A stretch of 64,000 bases of DNA from Desulfopila sp. IMCC35006 (lineage in GTDB: Bacteria; Desulfobacterota; Desulfobulbia; Desulfobulbales; Desulfocapsaceae), in the NCBI RefSeq assembly GCF_005116645.1, contig NZ_SWCM01000006.1, forward strand, positions 1 to 64,000, written 5' to 3'. Shown piece by piece: positions 7,492 through 15,624 of this stretch. The notes beneath the pieces were generated by a model that was not told the DNA's origin, ran no database searches, and saw nothing but the letters and a program-made list of their open reading frames with translations. A program made the translations under genes and the position numbers. Position 1 is the stretch's first letter; every line of letters begins with the position of its first letter.

Positions 7492-9273
7492 CTACTCCTT
7501 TAATACGGCGCTGAATTTGCAAGCATCAAAACAGGATCCGCATTGAATGCAAAGGTTATTGTCAACCTTATGCGGCATTTTTTTCTCACCGGAAATGGCG
7601 TTGACCGGACAGGCCCGGAGGCACATACCGCACCCAACACACATATCTTCACGAATGAAAAATGTCAGCAGTTTATTACACACCTTGGCCGGACATTTCT
7701 TGTTCTTGATATGGGCCTCGTACTCATGACGGAAATATTTAATGGTGCTAAGCACTGGATTGGGCGCTGACATACCAAGACCGCACAGACTCGAGTCACG
7801 CACATCTTCGGCGAGTTCCTGCAGCAACTCAATATCCCCTTCTTTGCCCTCACCCTCAGTGATCCGGGTAAGGATTTCCAGCAAACGCTTGGTACCGATC
7901 CTGCAGGGCACGCACTTGCCGCAGGACTCAGATTGGGTGAATTCCAGGAAAAACTTGGAAATATTGACCATACAGTCGGTTTCATCAAGCACAACCATAC
8001 CGCCGGAACCCATCATCGAGCCAACCGAAGCCAGCCCTTCATAGTCAACCGGCAGATCGATGTGCTGCTGTGGGATACAGCCGCCGGACGGGCCACCGGT
8101 CTGCACTGCCTTAAAGAGCCTGTTGCCCTCTATGCCACCGCCGATATTGAAAATTATGTCTTTCAGCGGCATTCCCATGGGGATTTCAATAAGACCGGTA
8201 TTCCTGATTTTTCCGGTCAGGGCAATAACCTTGGTCCCCTTACTCTTCTCCGATCCAATCGAGGCATACCAGGCGGCCCCTTTGTTGAGAATATGGGGAA
8301 GATTGGCAAAAGTCTCGACGTTGTTGATAATGGTCGGTTTGCCCCACAATCCCTTGTTGGCAGGGAATGGCGGCTTTGCTCGCGGCATCCCCCGCTCCCC
8401 TTCGATCGAGGCGATCAGCGCAGTTTCCTCACCGCAGACAAAAGCACCGGCGCCCAGTTTAACTTTTATTTTAAAGTTAAAATCGGTACCGAAAAGCTTT
8501 TCACCCAGGTAGCCGTGTTCTTTCGCCGCTTTCAAAGCCATATGCAGCCGGTCGACGGCCAGTGGATACTCAGCGCGAATATAAACATAGCCGATGCTGG
8601 CACCAATTGCATAGGCACCGATGATCATTCCTTCAATCACCGCATGGGGATTGCCCTCGACAACCGAACGGTCCATGAAAGCGCCGGGATCACCCTCGTC
8701 GGCATTGCAGATAATATAATACTGGTCGGATTTATTGGCGGCACAAAAACTCCATTTCAAGCCAGTCGGAAAGCCACCGCCTCCCCTTCCGCGCAGTCCT
8801 GACTCTTTAACCGTGGCGATAACTTCCGCGGGAGTCATGGTCGTCAGTGCCTTTTCGGCAGCCTTATAGCCATCCACACCCAAATAATCATTAATAGATT
8901 CCGGATTGATCTTGCCCAAATCACCCAGAACTATCTTGGTCTGATTGTCATGAAAGGTATGGTAATCATCGCCCACCAGCCATTCCTTGACCGGCCGTCC
9001 CCCGACAACATGGTCCTGAATAAGTCGACTCACCATTTCAGGTTGAATATATTGATAGGTCGAAACGGCACCATCCACATTTACATCGACCAGAACATCG
9101 CGGGCACAAAAACCGCGGCAACCAACTTTGTGGAGTTTGCATTTTTCTTTGACAGTAGCGTTTTCGATACCGGCAGCCTCGAACTGCTTGGTGAACTCCT
9201 CCATCACCAGGTCGCCGCCGGCAGCGATACCACCGGTACCCATGCACACATTGACAATTATTTCGCTGCTCAT
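7492..9273 (-). CDS. NuoF/HydB-like flavoprotein subunit of formate dehydrogenase
   Basis: The 593-aa subunit binds FMN and NAD(P)H and passes electrons to FdhA. An N-terminal thioredoxin-like domain has Cys10, Cys45, Cys52 and Cys56. The second Cys of the usual C-x-G-T-x-C motif is Gly15, so [2Fe-2S] occupancy is uncertain. The nucleotide loop RGRGGGGFPTGLKW spans about 161-174, followed by the FMN region with CGEETALI. SCGKCVPCRIG plus a later Cys form the N3-type [4Fe-4S] site, and the C-terminus carries two more [4Fe-4S] motifs (CVGCGMCLRACP and CIQCGSCFDACK). This is the HydB architecture of bifurcating enzymes. It starts 3 bp after the NuoE-like gene and ends 5 bp before fdhA. Confidence 0.93.
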   Translation of the reverse strand: MSSEIIVNVCMGTGGIAAGGDLVMEEFTKQFEAAGIENATVKEKCKLHKVGCRGFCARDVLVDVNVDGAVSTYQYIQPEMVSRLIQDHVVGGRPVKEWLVGDDYHTFHDNQTKIVLGDLGKINPESINDYLGVDGYKAAEKALTTMTPAEVIATVKESGLRGRGGGGFPTGLKWSFCAANKSDQYYIICNADEGDPGAFMDRSVVEGNPHAVIEGMIIGAYAIGASIGYVYIRAEYPLAVDRLHMALKAAKEHGYLGEKLFGTDFNFKIKVKLGAGAFVCGEETALIASIEGERGMPRAKPPFPANKGLWGKPTIINNVETFANLPHILNKGAAWYASIGSEKSKGTKVIALTGKIRNTGLIEIPMGMPLKDIIFNIGGGIEGNRLFKAVQTGGPSGGCIPQQHIDLPVDYEGLASVGSMMGSGGMVVLDETDCMVNISKFFLEFTQSESCGKCVPCRIGTKRLLEILTRITEGEGKEGDIELLQELAEDVRDSSLCGLGMSAPNPVLSTIKYFRHEYEAHIKNKKCPAKVCNKLLTFFIREDMCVGCGMCLRACPVNAISGEKKMPHKVDNNLCIQCGSCFDACKFSAVLKE

Positions 9274-9276
9274 GGT

Positions 9277-9744
9277 TTATCCCTTATAATCTTTGAGACT
9301 CTTAACTATTTTACTTGGGGTTACCTTACCAAGCACCTTTTCATTAATCAGAACAACCGGGGCAATACTGCAGGCACCCACACAGTTGACACGTTCAAGG
9401 GTAAACAACATGTCCTTGGTTGTATCCTGATCTTCTTTTAGTTTAAGATCTTCGCGAACCTTGGAGATGACACGAGGGGCGCCTTTGACATGACATACGG
9501 TTCCGCAGCAAACGGTGACAATATTTTTACCGCGTGGATTTTGATGAAACTGGGAATAAAAGGTTACAACTCCGTAAAATTTGGAAGGTGGGATATTCGT
9601 TCGCTCAGAAAACCAGTTTACAGCTTCTTCCTGTATGTACCCGATTTTACTTTGTATTTCCTGCAATATTGTGATAATATTGTCTTCGTTGGCCATACAT
9701 TTATCATATATGGCCTCCAGCGTTTCCGTCATCTGCTTTTCCAT
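9277..9744 (-). CDS. NuoE/HydC-like [2Fe-2S] subunit
   Basis: This 155-aa thioredoxin-fold subunit is the first gene of the formate dehydrogenase operon. Its [2Fe-2S] ligands are Cys79, Cys84, Cys121 and Cys125 (C-x4-C then C-x3-C). The helical N-terminus is typical of NuoE. It partners the NuoF-like protein in the NADH-reactive module. The ATG at 9744 has GGGGTATG upstream; an internal Met at residue 5 is an alternative. The leader contains a hairpin with 7-bp arms at 9773-9802. Confidence 0.93.
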   Translation of the reverse strand: MEKQMTETLEAIYDKCMANEDNIITILQEIQSKIGYIQEEAVNWFSERTNIPPSKFYGVVTFYSQFHQNPRGKNIVTVCCGTVCHVKGAPRVISKVREDLKLKEDQDTTKDMLFTLERVNCVGACSIAPVVLINEKVLGKVTPSKIVKSLKDYKG

Positions 9745-10119
9745 TTACATACCCCATAAATGATGATTATCTACTCCAGGCATATAGCAACTCTTCTGGA
9801 GTGTGGAAAAACTTCGTTTCGCTTCTTCATATAATCACTTCCTATCTGGTACCTTGTCGCATTCTGGTTGTGCTGTTATTCTCTCCCCTTTCGTATTTTC
9901 TAGTCTTTAAAGAATAAAATCGATATCTATCATCACAAAACGTCCTACTATAACGCAAAATCGAGATTGTTTCCAATAAGTTTAAAATTTATCATTCACA
10001 AAATTATTTAATTGATATTGCGTTGATACTCAGCTGTTTGACAAGATTCAGACTATCCGGTAAGTAACACATCCAGAGTCCCTTTATTTTACATCTTCAG
10101 TTTGTTATAAACAGAGATT
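9745..10119. other. Divergent intergenic region between the formate dehydrogenase operon and a radical SAM gene
   Basis: These 375 A/T-rich bases must hold promoters for both sides. On the minus side an inverted repeat (ACTCCAG at 9773-9779 with CTGGAGT at 9796-9802) lies in the probable leader of the NuoE-like gene. I see no convincing sigma-54 site or riboswitch and no credible small ORF. Confidence 0.6.
10038..10066 (+). promoter_or_regulatory. Possible sigma-70 promoter of the radical SAM gene
   Basis: TTGACA at 10038-10043 is followed after 17 bp by TAAGTA at 10061-10066, a poor -10 match. It would leave a leader of about 45 nt before the ATG at 10120. Confidence 0.35.
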
Positions 10120-11415
10120 ATGCAGCAGAACTCATTGACCACCGTAGAAAGCAGGATTTATGCCACGAAGGACGTAAAAATTACTCACCTGAAACAGGGC
10201 AGTACGACCTACAGCAAAATGAGTTTTCCGATACATTGCGGTATATACAGTGAAATTGAGACAAAAGAGTTCATCTTTCAATTTAATCTGAATAGCGAAA
10301 TATTTCGGGCTAAAGGCAAAGGAAGAGAGTGGGCCCATCCTCATGAATGGCTCAAGCGAACACCGGGCAATGACTGGGTTTATTATTCAACCGGTGGATA
10401 TACCGGAGTTTTTGAGGCCACAGGCGAATATTACCTGCCAAATTTCCAGTATCCGACCAACAGCATCCTGGGCGGTCACCCTTTTGCCCACGAAGAGATT
10501 ACCCGGATTTCCGGCTCATGGTACCAGTTTCTTTTAGAACTGCAGGCACAGCAAACGGATTTACCGCGTCATTTCGGCAATTTTCTCAACCAAGTTATCA
10601 CCAACAGTCCGGAAAAATTAGAACAGAAAGCGCAGCTGCTGCACGAAATCATCGGCGGACGAATCTCTGTTCTCCCCCCGGATGCCAGACATGTCGATTA
10701 TAACATCATCCCACTGACAATATCCGAGGGTTGTCTGTACAAGTGCGCATTCTGCAAGGTAAAAAACAACACGGTTTTTACCGAAAAAAGCGATGCGGAG
10801 ATTCGTGCACAGATCAGCCGCCTTGCAAAACTCTATGGTCGCGATCTCATCAATTATAACAGCCTCTTTCTCGGTGAACACGACGCCCTGCAGTCCAGTC
10901 CCGAACGTATTCTCTTTAGTATTGAGACCGCCTGTAAAGAGTTCGACTTTGATCATTCTTATACGGCAGGAACCAATGTTTTCCTTTTTGGTTCAGTCAC
11001 CTCATTACTAAATAAGCCGGATGCTTTTTTTCGACAGCTGGTCGAATCCGGCGCAATGACTTATATCAATATCGGTCTGGAATCAGCAGATCAGCAAACC
11101 CTGGACAAAATTGGCAAGCCTCTGACGGAAAGGCTGGTGCAAGAAGCCTTCTGGCGCGGACAGGATATCAACGACCGTTTTCCTTCGGTGGAAATAACGG
11201 CTAATTTTATAATGGATGAAAACCTGCCGGACAACCATTATAAAAAAATTCTCCACCTGATCAGGGAACAACAGGTCCACGTAAAACCCAAGGGCTCTAT
11301 CTATTTTTCACCTCTGACCTTTGATCGACCGTCGCGCACCCGTCTGTTCGAGTTCAACCGGATCAAGATTCAAAGCAGGCTTCCGACCTATCTCTATATA
11401 ATTCAACGATTTTAG
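10120..11415 (+). CDS. Radical SAM protein of unknown function
   Basis: The 431-aa protein has a radical SAM motif CLYKCAFC (Cys205, Cys209, Cys212), which binds the [4Fe-4S] cluster that cleaves S-adenosylmethionine. The core continues with a glycine motif GLESADQQTLDKIGKPLT typical of Elp3/HemN-like folds. About 190 residues precede it, rich in Trp, Tyr and His, with no domain I recognise. The stretch KGSIYFSPLTFDRPSRTR lies near the C-terminus. No extra Cys cluster for an auxiliary Fe-S centre is obvious. It stands alone, with no precursor peptide or cobalamin domain nearby. The ATG at 10120 has a weak CAGAGA upstream. Confidence 0.8.
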   Translation: MQQNSLTTVESRIYATKDVKITHLKQGSTTYSKMSFPIHCGIYSEIETKEFIFQFNLNSEIFRAKGKGREWAHPHEWLKRTPGNDWVYYSTGGYTGVFEATGEYYLPNFQYPTNSILGGHPFAHEEITRISGSWYQFLLELQAQQTDLPRHFGNFLNQVITNSPEKLEQKAQLLHEIIGGRISVLPPDARHVDYNIIPLTISEGCLYKCAFCKVKNNTVFTEKSDAEIRAQISRLAKLYGRDLINYNSLFLGEHDALQSSPERILFSIETACKEFDFDHSYTAGTNVFLFGSVTSLLNKPDAFFRQLVESGAMTYINIGLESADQQTLDKIGKPLTERLVQEAFWRGQDINDRFPSVEITANFIMDENLPDNHYKKILHLIREQQVHVKPKGSIYFSPLTFDRPSRTRLFEFNRIKIQSRLPTYLYIIQRF

Positions 11416-11534
11416 TGAGATGGTAGCAATTCAGTTGTCTTTTTAAATAATTGTGCGGTGAAAGAATTTATCCGGTTCTTTTGGCCTGATTGATGTAAAT
11501 ATTCGATAATTTAACACTCATTGGAGATCATACC

Positions 11535-12116
11535 ATGCTCGATTCAGCCCAGCTGCGAAAAGACATTCTGGCAGCTCGCAACAAACTTACCCAACAGGAA
11601 ATTGAGACAAAATCATTCGCCATTCAACAACGCCTGCTGGAACTTGATCAGTTGCGGAAGCACCAGTCGATATTTGTCTATGTCAGTTTCAGAAGCGAAG
11701 TCGCGACCCTTTCGCTCATCGACAGCCTGATCGAGCTGGGCAAAACTGTCATTGTACCCATAACCAGAATAAAGGAAAAAAGGCTGGATGCCATTCACAT
11801 CACCAATCGGCTGACCGATCTCGTTCCCGGATATTGCAATATTCCCGAACCAAAAGATGAACTCTGCACAACGGCATTGGTTGCCCCGGAAGAAATCGAG
11901 ACAATCCTCCTGCCCGGTTCTGTCTTTGATGAAAGAGGCGGACGATTCGGTTATGGTGGCGGCTACTATGACCGGTTCCTGGCCAAAGTCCCGACGGCGG
12001 CCCGAATAGGTCTTGCCTTCGAGTTGCAGATCATCGAAAAAGCCCCGTTACAGGACCACGACGAATTGCTTGATCTGGTCGTCACCGAGAAGAGGGTGAT
12101 TCGTGGCGGCAGGTAA
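11535..12116 (+). CDS. ygfA: 5-formyltetrahydrofolate cyclo-ligase
   Basis: The enzyme converts 5-formyl-THF to 5,10-methenyl-THF with ATP, returning a dead-end folate to the active C1 pool. The 193-aa protein has the family pattern: an N-terminal RKDILAARNKLTQQEI helix, YVSFRSEVAT, the motif GSVFDERGGRFGYGGGYYDRFL and a C-terminal DLVVTEKRVI. Length is typical. A GGAG Shine-Dalgarno lies 8 nt before the ATG. In this window it fits the folate-dependent Wood-Ljungdahl pathway, although it is not in the acs operon. Confidence 0.95.
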   Translation: MLDSAQLRKDILAARNKLTQQEIETKSFAIQQRLLELDQLRKHQSIFVYVSFRSEVATLSLIDSLIELGKTVIVPITRIKEKRLDAIHITNRLTDLVPGYCNIPEPKDELCTTALVAPEEIETILLPGSVFDERGGRFGYGGGYYDRFLAKVPTAARIGLAFELQIIEKAPLQDHDELLDLVVTEKRVIRGGR

Positions 12117-12123
12117 TAGTGAG

Positions 12124-12162
12124 CAGGATACCAATTGAACAGCCATCCCAATTGGTATCCTG
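12124..12162. terminator. Hairpin between convergent ygfA and chemoreceptor genes
   Basis: A perfect 14-bp stem (12124-12137 with 12149-12162) with an 11-nt loop separates the two convergent genes. Neither side has a clear U-run, so it may be a weak bidirectional terminator or an mRNA-stabilising hairpin. Confidence 0.65.
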
Positions 12163-12178
12163 TTGGGGGCAGGCCAAG

Positions 12179-13900
12179 CTAAATCTTAAAACTGCACACG
12201 GCATTATGCAAATCAAGCGAAAGTGACTGCAGATTCTGGCTACTGACCTGAACCTCTGAACTGGTTTTCGAAACATCTGTGGACGCCGAATTGACGAGGG
12301 CGATTTCCTGGGTGATTGTTGAAGCAACAACGGAGACCTGACTCACATTGATATTCACCTCGCCGAGCCCCTCTGCTGCCTGGTTAATATTGAGAGCAAT
12401 TTCCTGGGTGGCTTTCGACTGCTCACCGACAGCCCTGCTAATTGTCGCCACAATTTCGTTTACACTATTTATAACAGAGCTGATTTCCTCAATATCTTCC
12501 ACGGTACCGCTGGTTGTCTTCTGCACATCATCAATTTTAGTTTTGATATCAAGTGTAGCCATTGCAGTCTGCTTGGCGAGTTCTTTTATTTCATTGGCAA
12601 CAACGGCAAATCCCTTCCCTGCCTCCCCCGCCCGAGCTGCCTCAATCGTTGCATTGAGTGCCAGGAGATTGGTCTGCTCGGAAATTTCAGTTATCGTTTC
12701 AGTGACTTTACTTATCGCATCGGCTGATGCCCCGAGTTGCGCCATTCTGACCGAGGTACCCTCTGCCTGTTTAACCGCCTTCAAGGAGATATCATGTGCT
12801 TTTCCAGAGTAGTTGGCAATTTCATTGATAGTGGCAGTCATTTCCTCTGCAGCACTTGCTACCATACTGGTGTTTGTCGTGGATTGTTCCATGGCAGCAG
12901 CCACGTTATTAAGATTCGCACTCATCTCTTCTGCGGCAGTTGCGACATTTTCAGATCGAGCCGATGTTCCTTGAGCATTTTCAGCAAGATCTGCGGCAAA
13001 CTTTGACAGATTCATTGATTCCTGTCCCAATGTCTTCGTATTAATTGAGATGGAATTTATAATCTTCTGCAATTTTTCAATAAAAATATTGAACCATTTG
13101 GCCAACTCAGCAATTTCATCCTTTGAGTTGAGAACAATACGCTTGGTCAGATCCCCTTCACCTTCTGCGATATCCTGGAAATTCAGAACCATGACCTTTA
13201 ACGCTTTTGCTATGCCAAAAATAATAATCAGACACAAGGATATTATCCCAATGAAAATTGCTCCGGCAATGAGAAGCATAGTGGTGACATTTTTGGAGAC
13301 CTGAGAATTGAGCTCTTCTGCCATGGAGGTTTTATAGGCAGCGATATTATCCAGATAAATTCCTGTACCTATCCACATCTCCGTTCCGGGAATCATCTCA
13401 GCGTAGCTCAGTTTTGCCACGTCTCCCGCCCCCGGTTTCGGCCATATATATTCGACAAACCCTCCACCGCCTTTAGCTTTATCCCGCAGATCTCGAACAA
13501 GGTAAACTCCATTCTTATCCTTCAAATCTCCAAGATCTTTACCCTGCAATTCTTTTTTCGGCGGTAAGGCCACGTTGGTGGTGCCATTATAGACAAAATA
13601 ATATCCTGAATTGTCGCTTTCAAAACGGATATCGTCAATTAACTTACGGATAATTTTAATTTTTTCATCAAGAACTTCTGTCTCCTCAACAGCGTGCCCC
13701 GCTGCCAAGGCAACTGAATGACTAGCTACTTGCAGTTTGGCCTTCTGATCGACAAGCATTACTTCACCAGTTTTGGCAAGCCCCATATCTCGAACCCTAT
13801 TCCCGTTTTGAATGGCAAAGAACACCATGATTAGAAACAAAGCCAGGATGGCTACTATGATGAGATACATTCTGCCTTTGACAGAAAATCGGTTCAACAT
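12179..13900 (-). CDS. Methyl-accepting chemotaxis protein with Cache sensor
   Basis: The 573-aa receptor has a first transmembrane helix (about 10-30) and a periplasmic Cache-type domain (about 40-190) with the YYFVYNG and [11 protein letters not shown] motifs seen in small-carboxylate sensors. A second helix lies at about 200-220, then HAMP (about 220-275) and the cytoplasmic signalling hairpin. The hairpin tip is [20 protein letters not shown]. The start is taken as ATG 13900 because its GAGGAG lies inside an in-frame upstream Met (13915) that would otherwise be the start. No C-terminal CheR-binding pentapeptide is visible. The ligand is unknown. Confidence 0.93.
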   Translation of the reverse strand: MLNRFSVKGRMYLIIVAILALFLIMVFFAIQNGNRVRDMGLAKTGEVMLVDQKAKLQVASHSVALAAGHAVEETEVLDEKIKIIRKLIDDIRFESDNSGYYFVYNGTTNVALPPKKELQGKDLGDLKDKNGVYLVRDLRDKAKGGGGFVEYIWPKPGAGDVAKLSYAEMIPGTEMWIGTGIYLDNIAAYKTSMAEELNSQVSKNVTTMLLIAGAIFIGIISLCLIIIFGIAKALKVMVLNFQDIAEGEGDLTKRIVLNSKDEIAELAKWFNIFIEKLQKIINSISINTKTLGQESMNLSKFAADLAENAQGTSARSENVATAAEEMSANLNNVAAAMEQSTTNTSMVASAAEEMTATINEIANYSGKAHDISLKAVKQAEGTSVRMAQLGASADAISKVTETITEISEQTNLLALNATIEAARAGEAGKGFAVVANEIKELAKQTAMATLDIKTKIDDVQKTTSGTVEDIEEISSVINSVNEIVATISRAVGEQSKATQEIALNINQAAEGLGEVNINVSQVSVVASTITQEIALVNSASTDVSKTSSEVQVSSQNLQSLSLDLHNAVCSFKI

Positions 13901-14528
13901 CGTACAACTCCTCATTATAAAATATTATTGATATTACCTGCCCATAGGAGCAGCAGCTATTTTTCAACCAGCTATTATCTGATACCGGCGCGGTTGTTTC
14001 ATAAACGTAGAGACGTATTCAGGACATATCGCGAGATGTATTATTTGCTGTAAAGACAGATCTGATCAGCCAGCCGAGACGAAAAAGGTCGGCTACGTTT
14101 GTTGTTACAAAGAACGGGAAACCAACTTTGGTGTATCACTTGCGATTTTAAAAGTGAAGATAAAAATGGAAATCGAATCTCCATCGCCACAGGCAACAAG
14201 ACCGAATGTTTTGGATCCAACCAGACCATCTTCACTTTTTCAGATTGAATGCACTCAAAAGATCGGAATAATTGGGGCTAGAAAACCTCGACCAGTGGCT
14301 TTTCCTGATTTTACAGCCTCAGGAATCGACAAGGCATACCGAAAACTTAAGCGGGCCAAACAATTAATGACGAACAGCAATCAGCGCAGATGGGCAGATC
14401 GTCTGTACCTGGCATTTTACCCGGGATGGAATATATGCAGGATGTGAATATGTGATTACCACTAAAGTTCAGCTTAGAAGATACAGAGGGATCTGAGGTT
14501 TAGAGGTAAAATCACATTGGAATAAAAA
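13901..14528. other. Long intergenic region without a recognised gene
   Basis: This stretch upstream of the chemoreceptor holds short open frames on both strands (for example 14154-14447 plus, and 14041-14235 minus). None has a Shine-Dalgarno or a familiar motif. It contains the chemoreceptor leader with TATAAT next to its ribosome site. No tRNA, riboswitch or mobile element is apparent. It could be a decayed gene. Confidence 0.5.
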
Positions 14529-14563
14529 AAACTCCTCTGAAATAGATAATTCCAGAGGAGTTT
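14522..14563 (-). terminator. Intrinsic terminator of the zinc-ribbon gene
   Basis: On the minus strand an 11-bp stem (14553-14563 with 14529-14539) is followed by a run of U residues (the A-run from 14524 on the plus strand). Confidence 0.88.
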
Positions 14564-14606
14564 AAAGGGGAGTTTTTCTGTCAGGCCAAGCTATAGCAGA
14601 CCGCAG

Positions 14607-14780
14607 TTATTTCACAGCACAGGTTTTCGGATCGACCACAGCACCACAAGCGGCGCACTTTGTCTTTTTATCAGCTTCATCGGAAAATATTTCCCACTCT
14701 TTGCCACATTCCGGACATCTTACTTTTACTTCTTTCAGTGTTTTGTTGCTTTCAAATCCTGGACAATGTTGATCGGTCAT
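14607..14780 (-). CDS. Small zinc-ribbon protein
   Basis: The 57-aa product has two CxxC pairs (CPECGKEW and CAACGAVVD) spaced as in zinc ribbons, plus one Cys near each end. The start at 14780 is chosen because AAGGAG lies just before it; an upstream Met lacks one. The gene is on the same strand as the CODH/ACS locus, about 160 bp beyond its last gene, and has its own terminator. It may bind Zn, or Fe as in rubredoxin-like proteins. No function is known to me. Confidence 0.75.
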   Translation of the reverse strand: MTDQHCPGFESNKTLKEVKVRCPECGKEWEIFSDEADKKTKCAACGAVVDPKTCAVK

Positions 14781-14941
14781 GTCTGTCTCCTTTTGGGCAA
14801 AATTAACTGTTCTGCTGCATTTCGACATCAACGAAGATTATACGTCGAAAATCGCAAAACGCCAGAAGAAGATAATTGGACCATGCATAAATAGCATCCA
14901 TTCCTGAAATAGTTTCCCTGCTGCAGGCTGTGTCCGATAAC

Positions 14942-15115
14942 CTACCGTCTGTCTTTTAATATTTGCAGGAGCTGATCCCGCTCGTCTTCAAGCTGCAAGA
15001 GATCCATCATAACTGGCGGCTTCACCGAGTGGGCCGGCAATCTCCGCATTGTCTCGGCGATTTCTTCATCCAGCCTGAGCAATCTTTCTTTTATCCGATC
15101 AATTTCAAAATCCAT
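14942..15115 (-). CDS. Small helical protein at the end of the CODH/ACS locus (57 aa)
   Basis: This short frame encodes 57 residues: a charged amphipathic helix, a central RLPAHSVKPPVMMDLLQLE segment and a second charged helix ending ILKDRR. The pattern suggests a helical hairpin. The ATG at 15115 has GGGATA upstream. The gene starts 18 bp after the 131-aa gene, so the two and cooS probably share a transcript. I do not know its function. Its place beside CODH suggests an accessory or assembly role, which is inference. Confidence 0.72.
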   Translation of the reverse strand: MDFEIDRIKERLLRLDEEIAETMRRLPAHSVKPPVMMDLLQLEDERDQLLQILKDRR

Positions 15116-15133
15116 CACTATCCCATGCGCAGC

Positions 15134-15529
15134 TCATTCCCGTTCGATCACCTGCAATTCAGACTCGAGAGGCCGGCGCTTCGTCGTTTTATAGAGGACA
15201 GTCGTGCCAATTTTTGTTGACCGGGAAAATAATATAACTTCATATCTGTCCTCCATCGTCAGAAGATCTTCAACCCACAATACCCTTTCAATATCCAGAG
15301 AAAAATCATTGCATATCTGTTTTGCAAATTTTTCGGGGTTTGCCGAAATTGACTGCCCTTCACCTGTCGCTGCGTAGATACAGACATACGGTTTGAGCTG
15401 CTGTACTTTGTCAGAAGAAGCCACACATTTGAATATTTTCACGTCGTAGGCACCTGAAGACCAGGCAATAGGGTCACGCTCACCGGTTTTTGTTCCTTCC
15501 CACCGGTATCTTCCAGCAAAAATAGCCAT
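15134..15529 (-). CDS. Uncharacterised protein downstream of cooS
   Basis: I do not recognise this 131-aa protein. It is basic, mixed alpha/beta and without signal or membrane segments. Conserved-looking parts are RYRWEGTKTGERDPIAWSSG near the N-terminus and VLWVEDLLTMEDRYEVILF in the middle. It has three Cys, none in a metal-binding pattern. GGGAGAAG precedes the ATG. It lies about 95 bp after the cooS stop and 18 bp before the 57-aa gene, so it is likely part of the CODH unit. Confidence 0.72.
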   Translation of the reverse strand: MAIFAGRYRWEGTKTGERDPIAWSSGAYDVKIFKCVASSDKVQQLKPYVCIYAATGEGQSISANPEKFAKQICNDFSLDIERVLWVEDLLTMEDRYEVILFSRSTKIGTTVLYKTTKRRPLESELQVIERE

Positions 15530-15624
15530 ATGCTTCTCCCGACAACTTTTGTGAAACTGACAATCTGGCCAGCAGTCAGAGGGAGATGCCAGATTTTTTT
15601 TTACCTGGCATCTCCCCGTTAAGA

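Noticed and set aside
11402-11425. TTTTAGTGA at the end of the radical SAM gene as another repeat copy
   Set aside because: The nine bases match the repeat end, but no hairpin or linker follows, so the match is probably chance.
14154-14447. 97-codon frame in the gap near the chemoreceptor
   Set aside because: No ribosome site and no familiar sequence; it could be a gene remnant but I cannot support a call.
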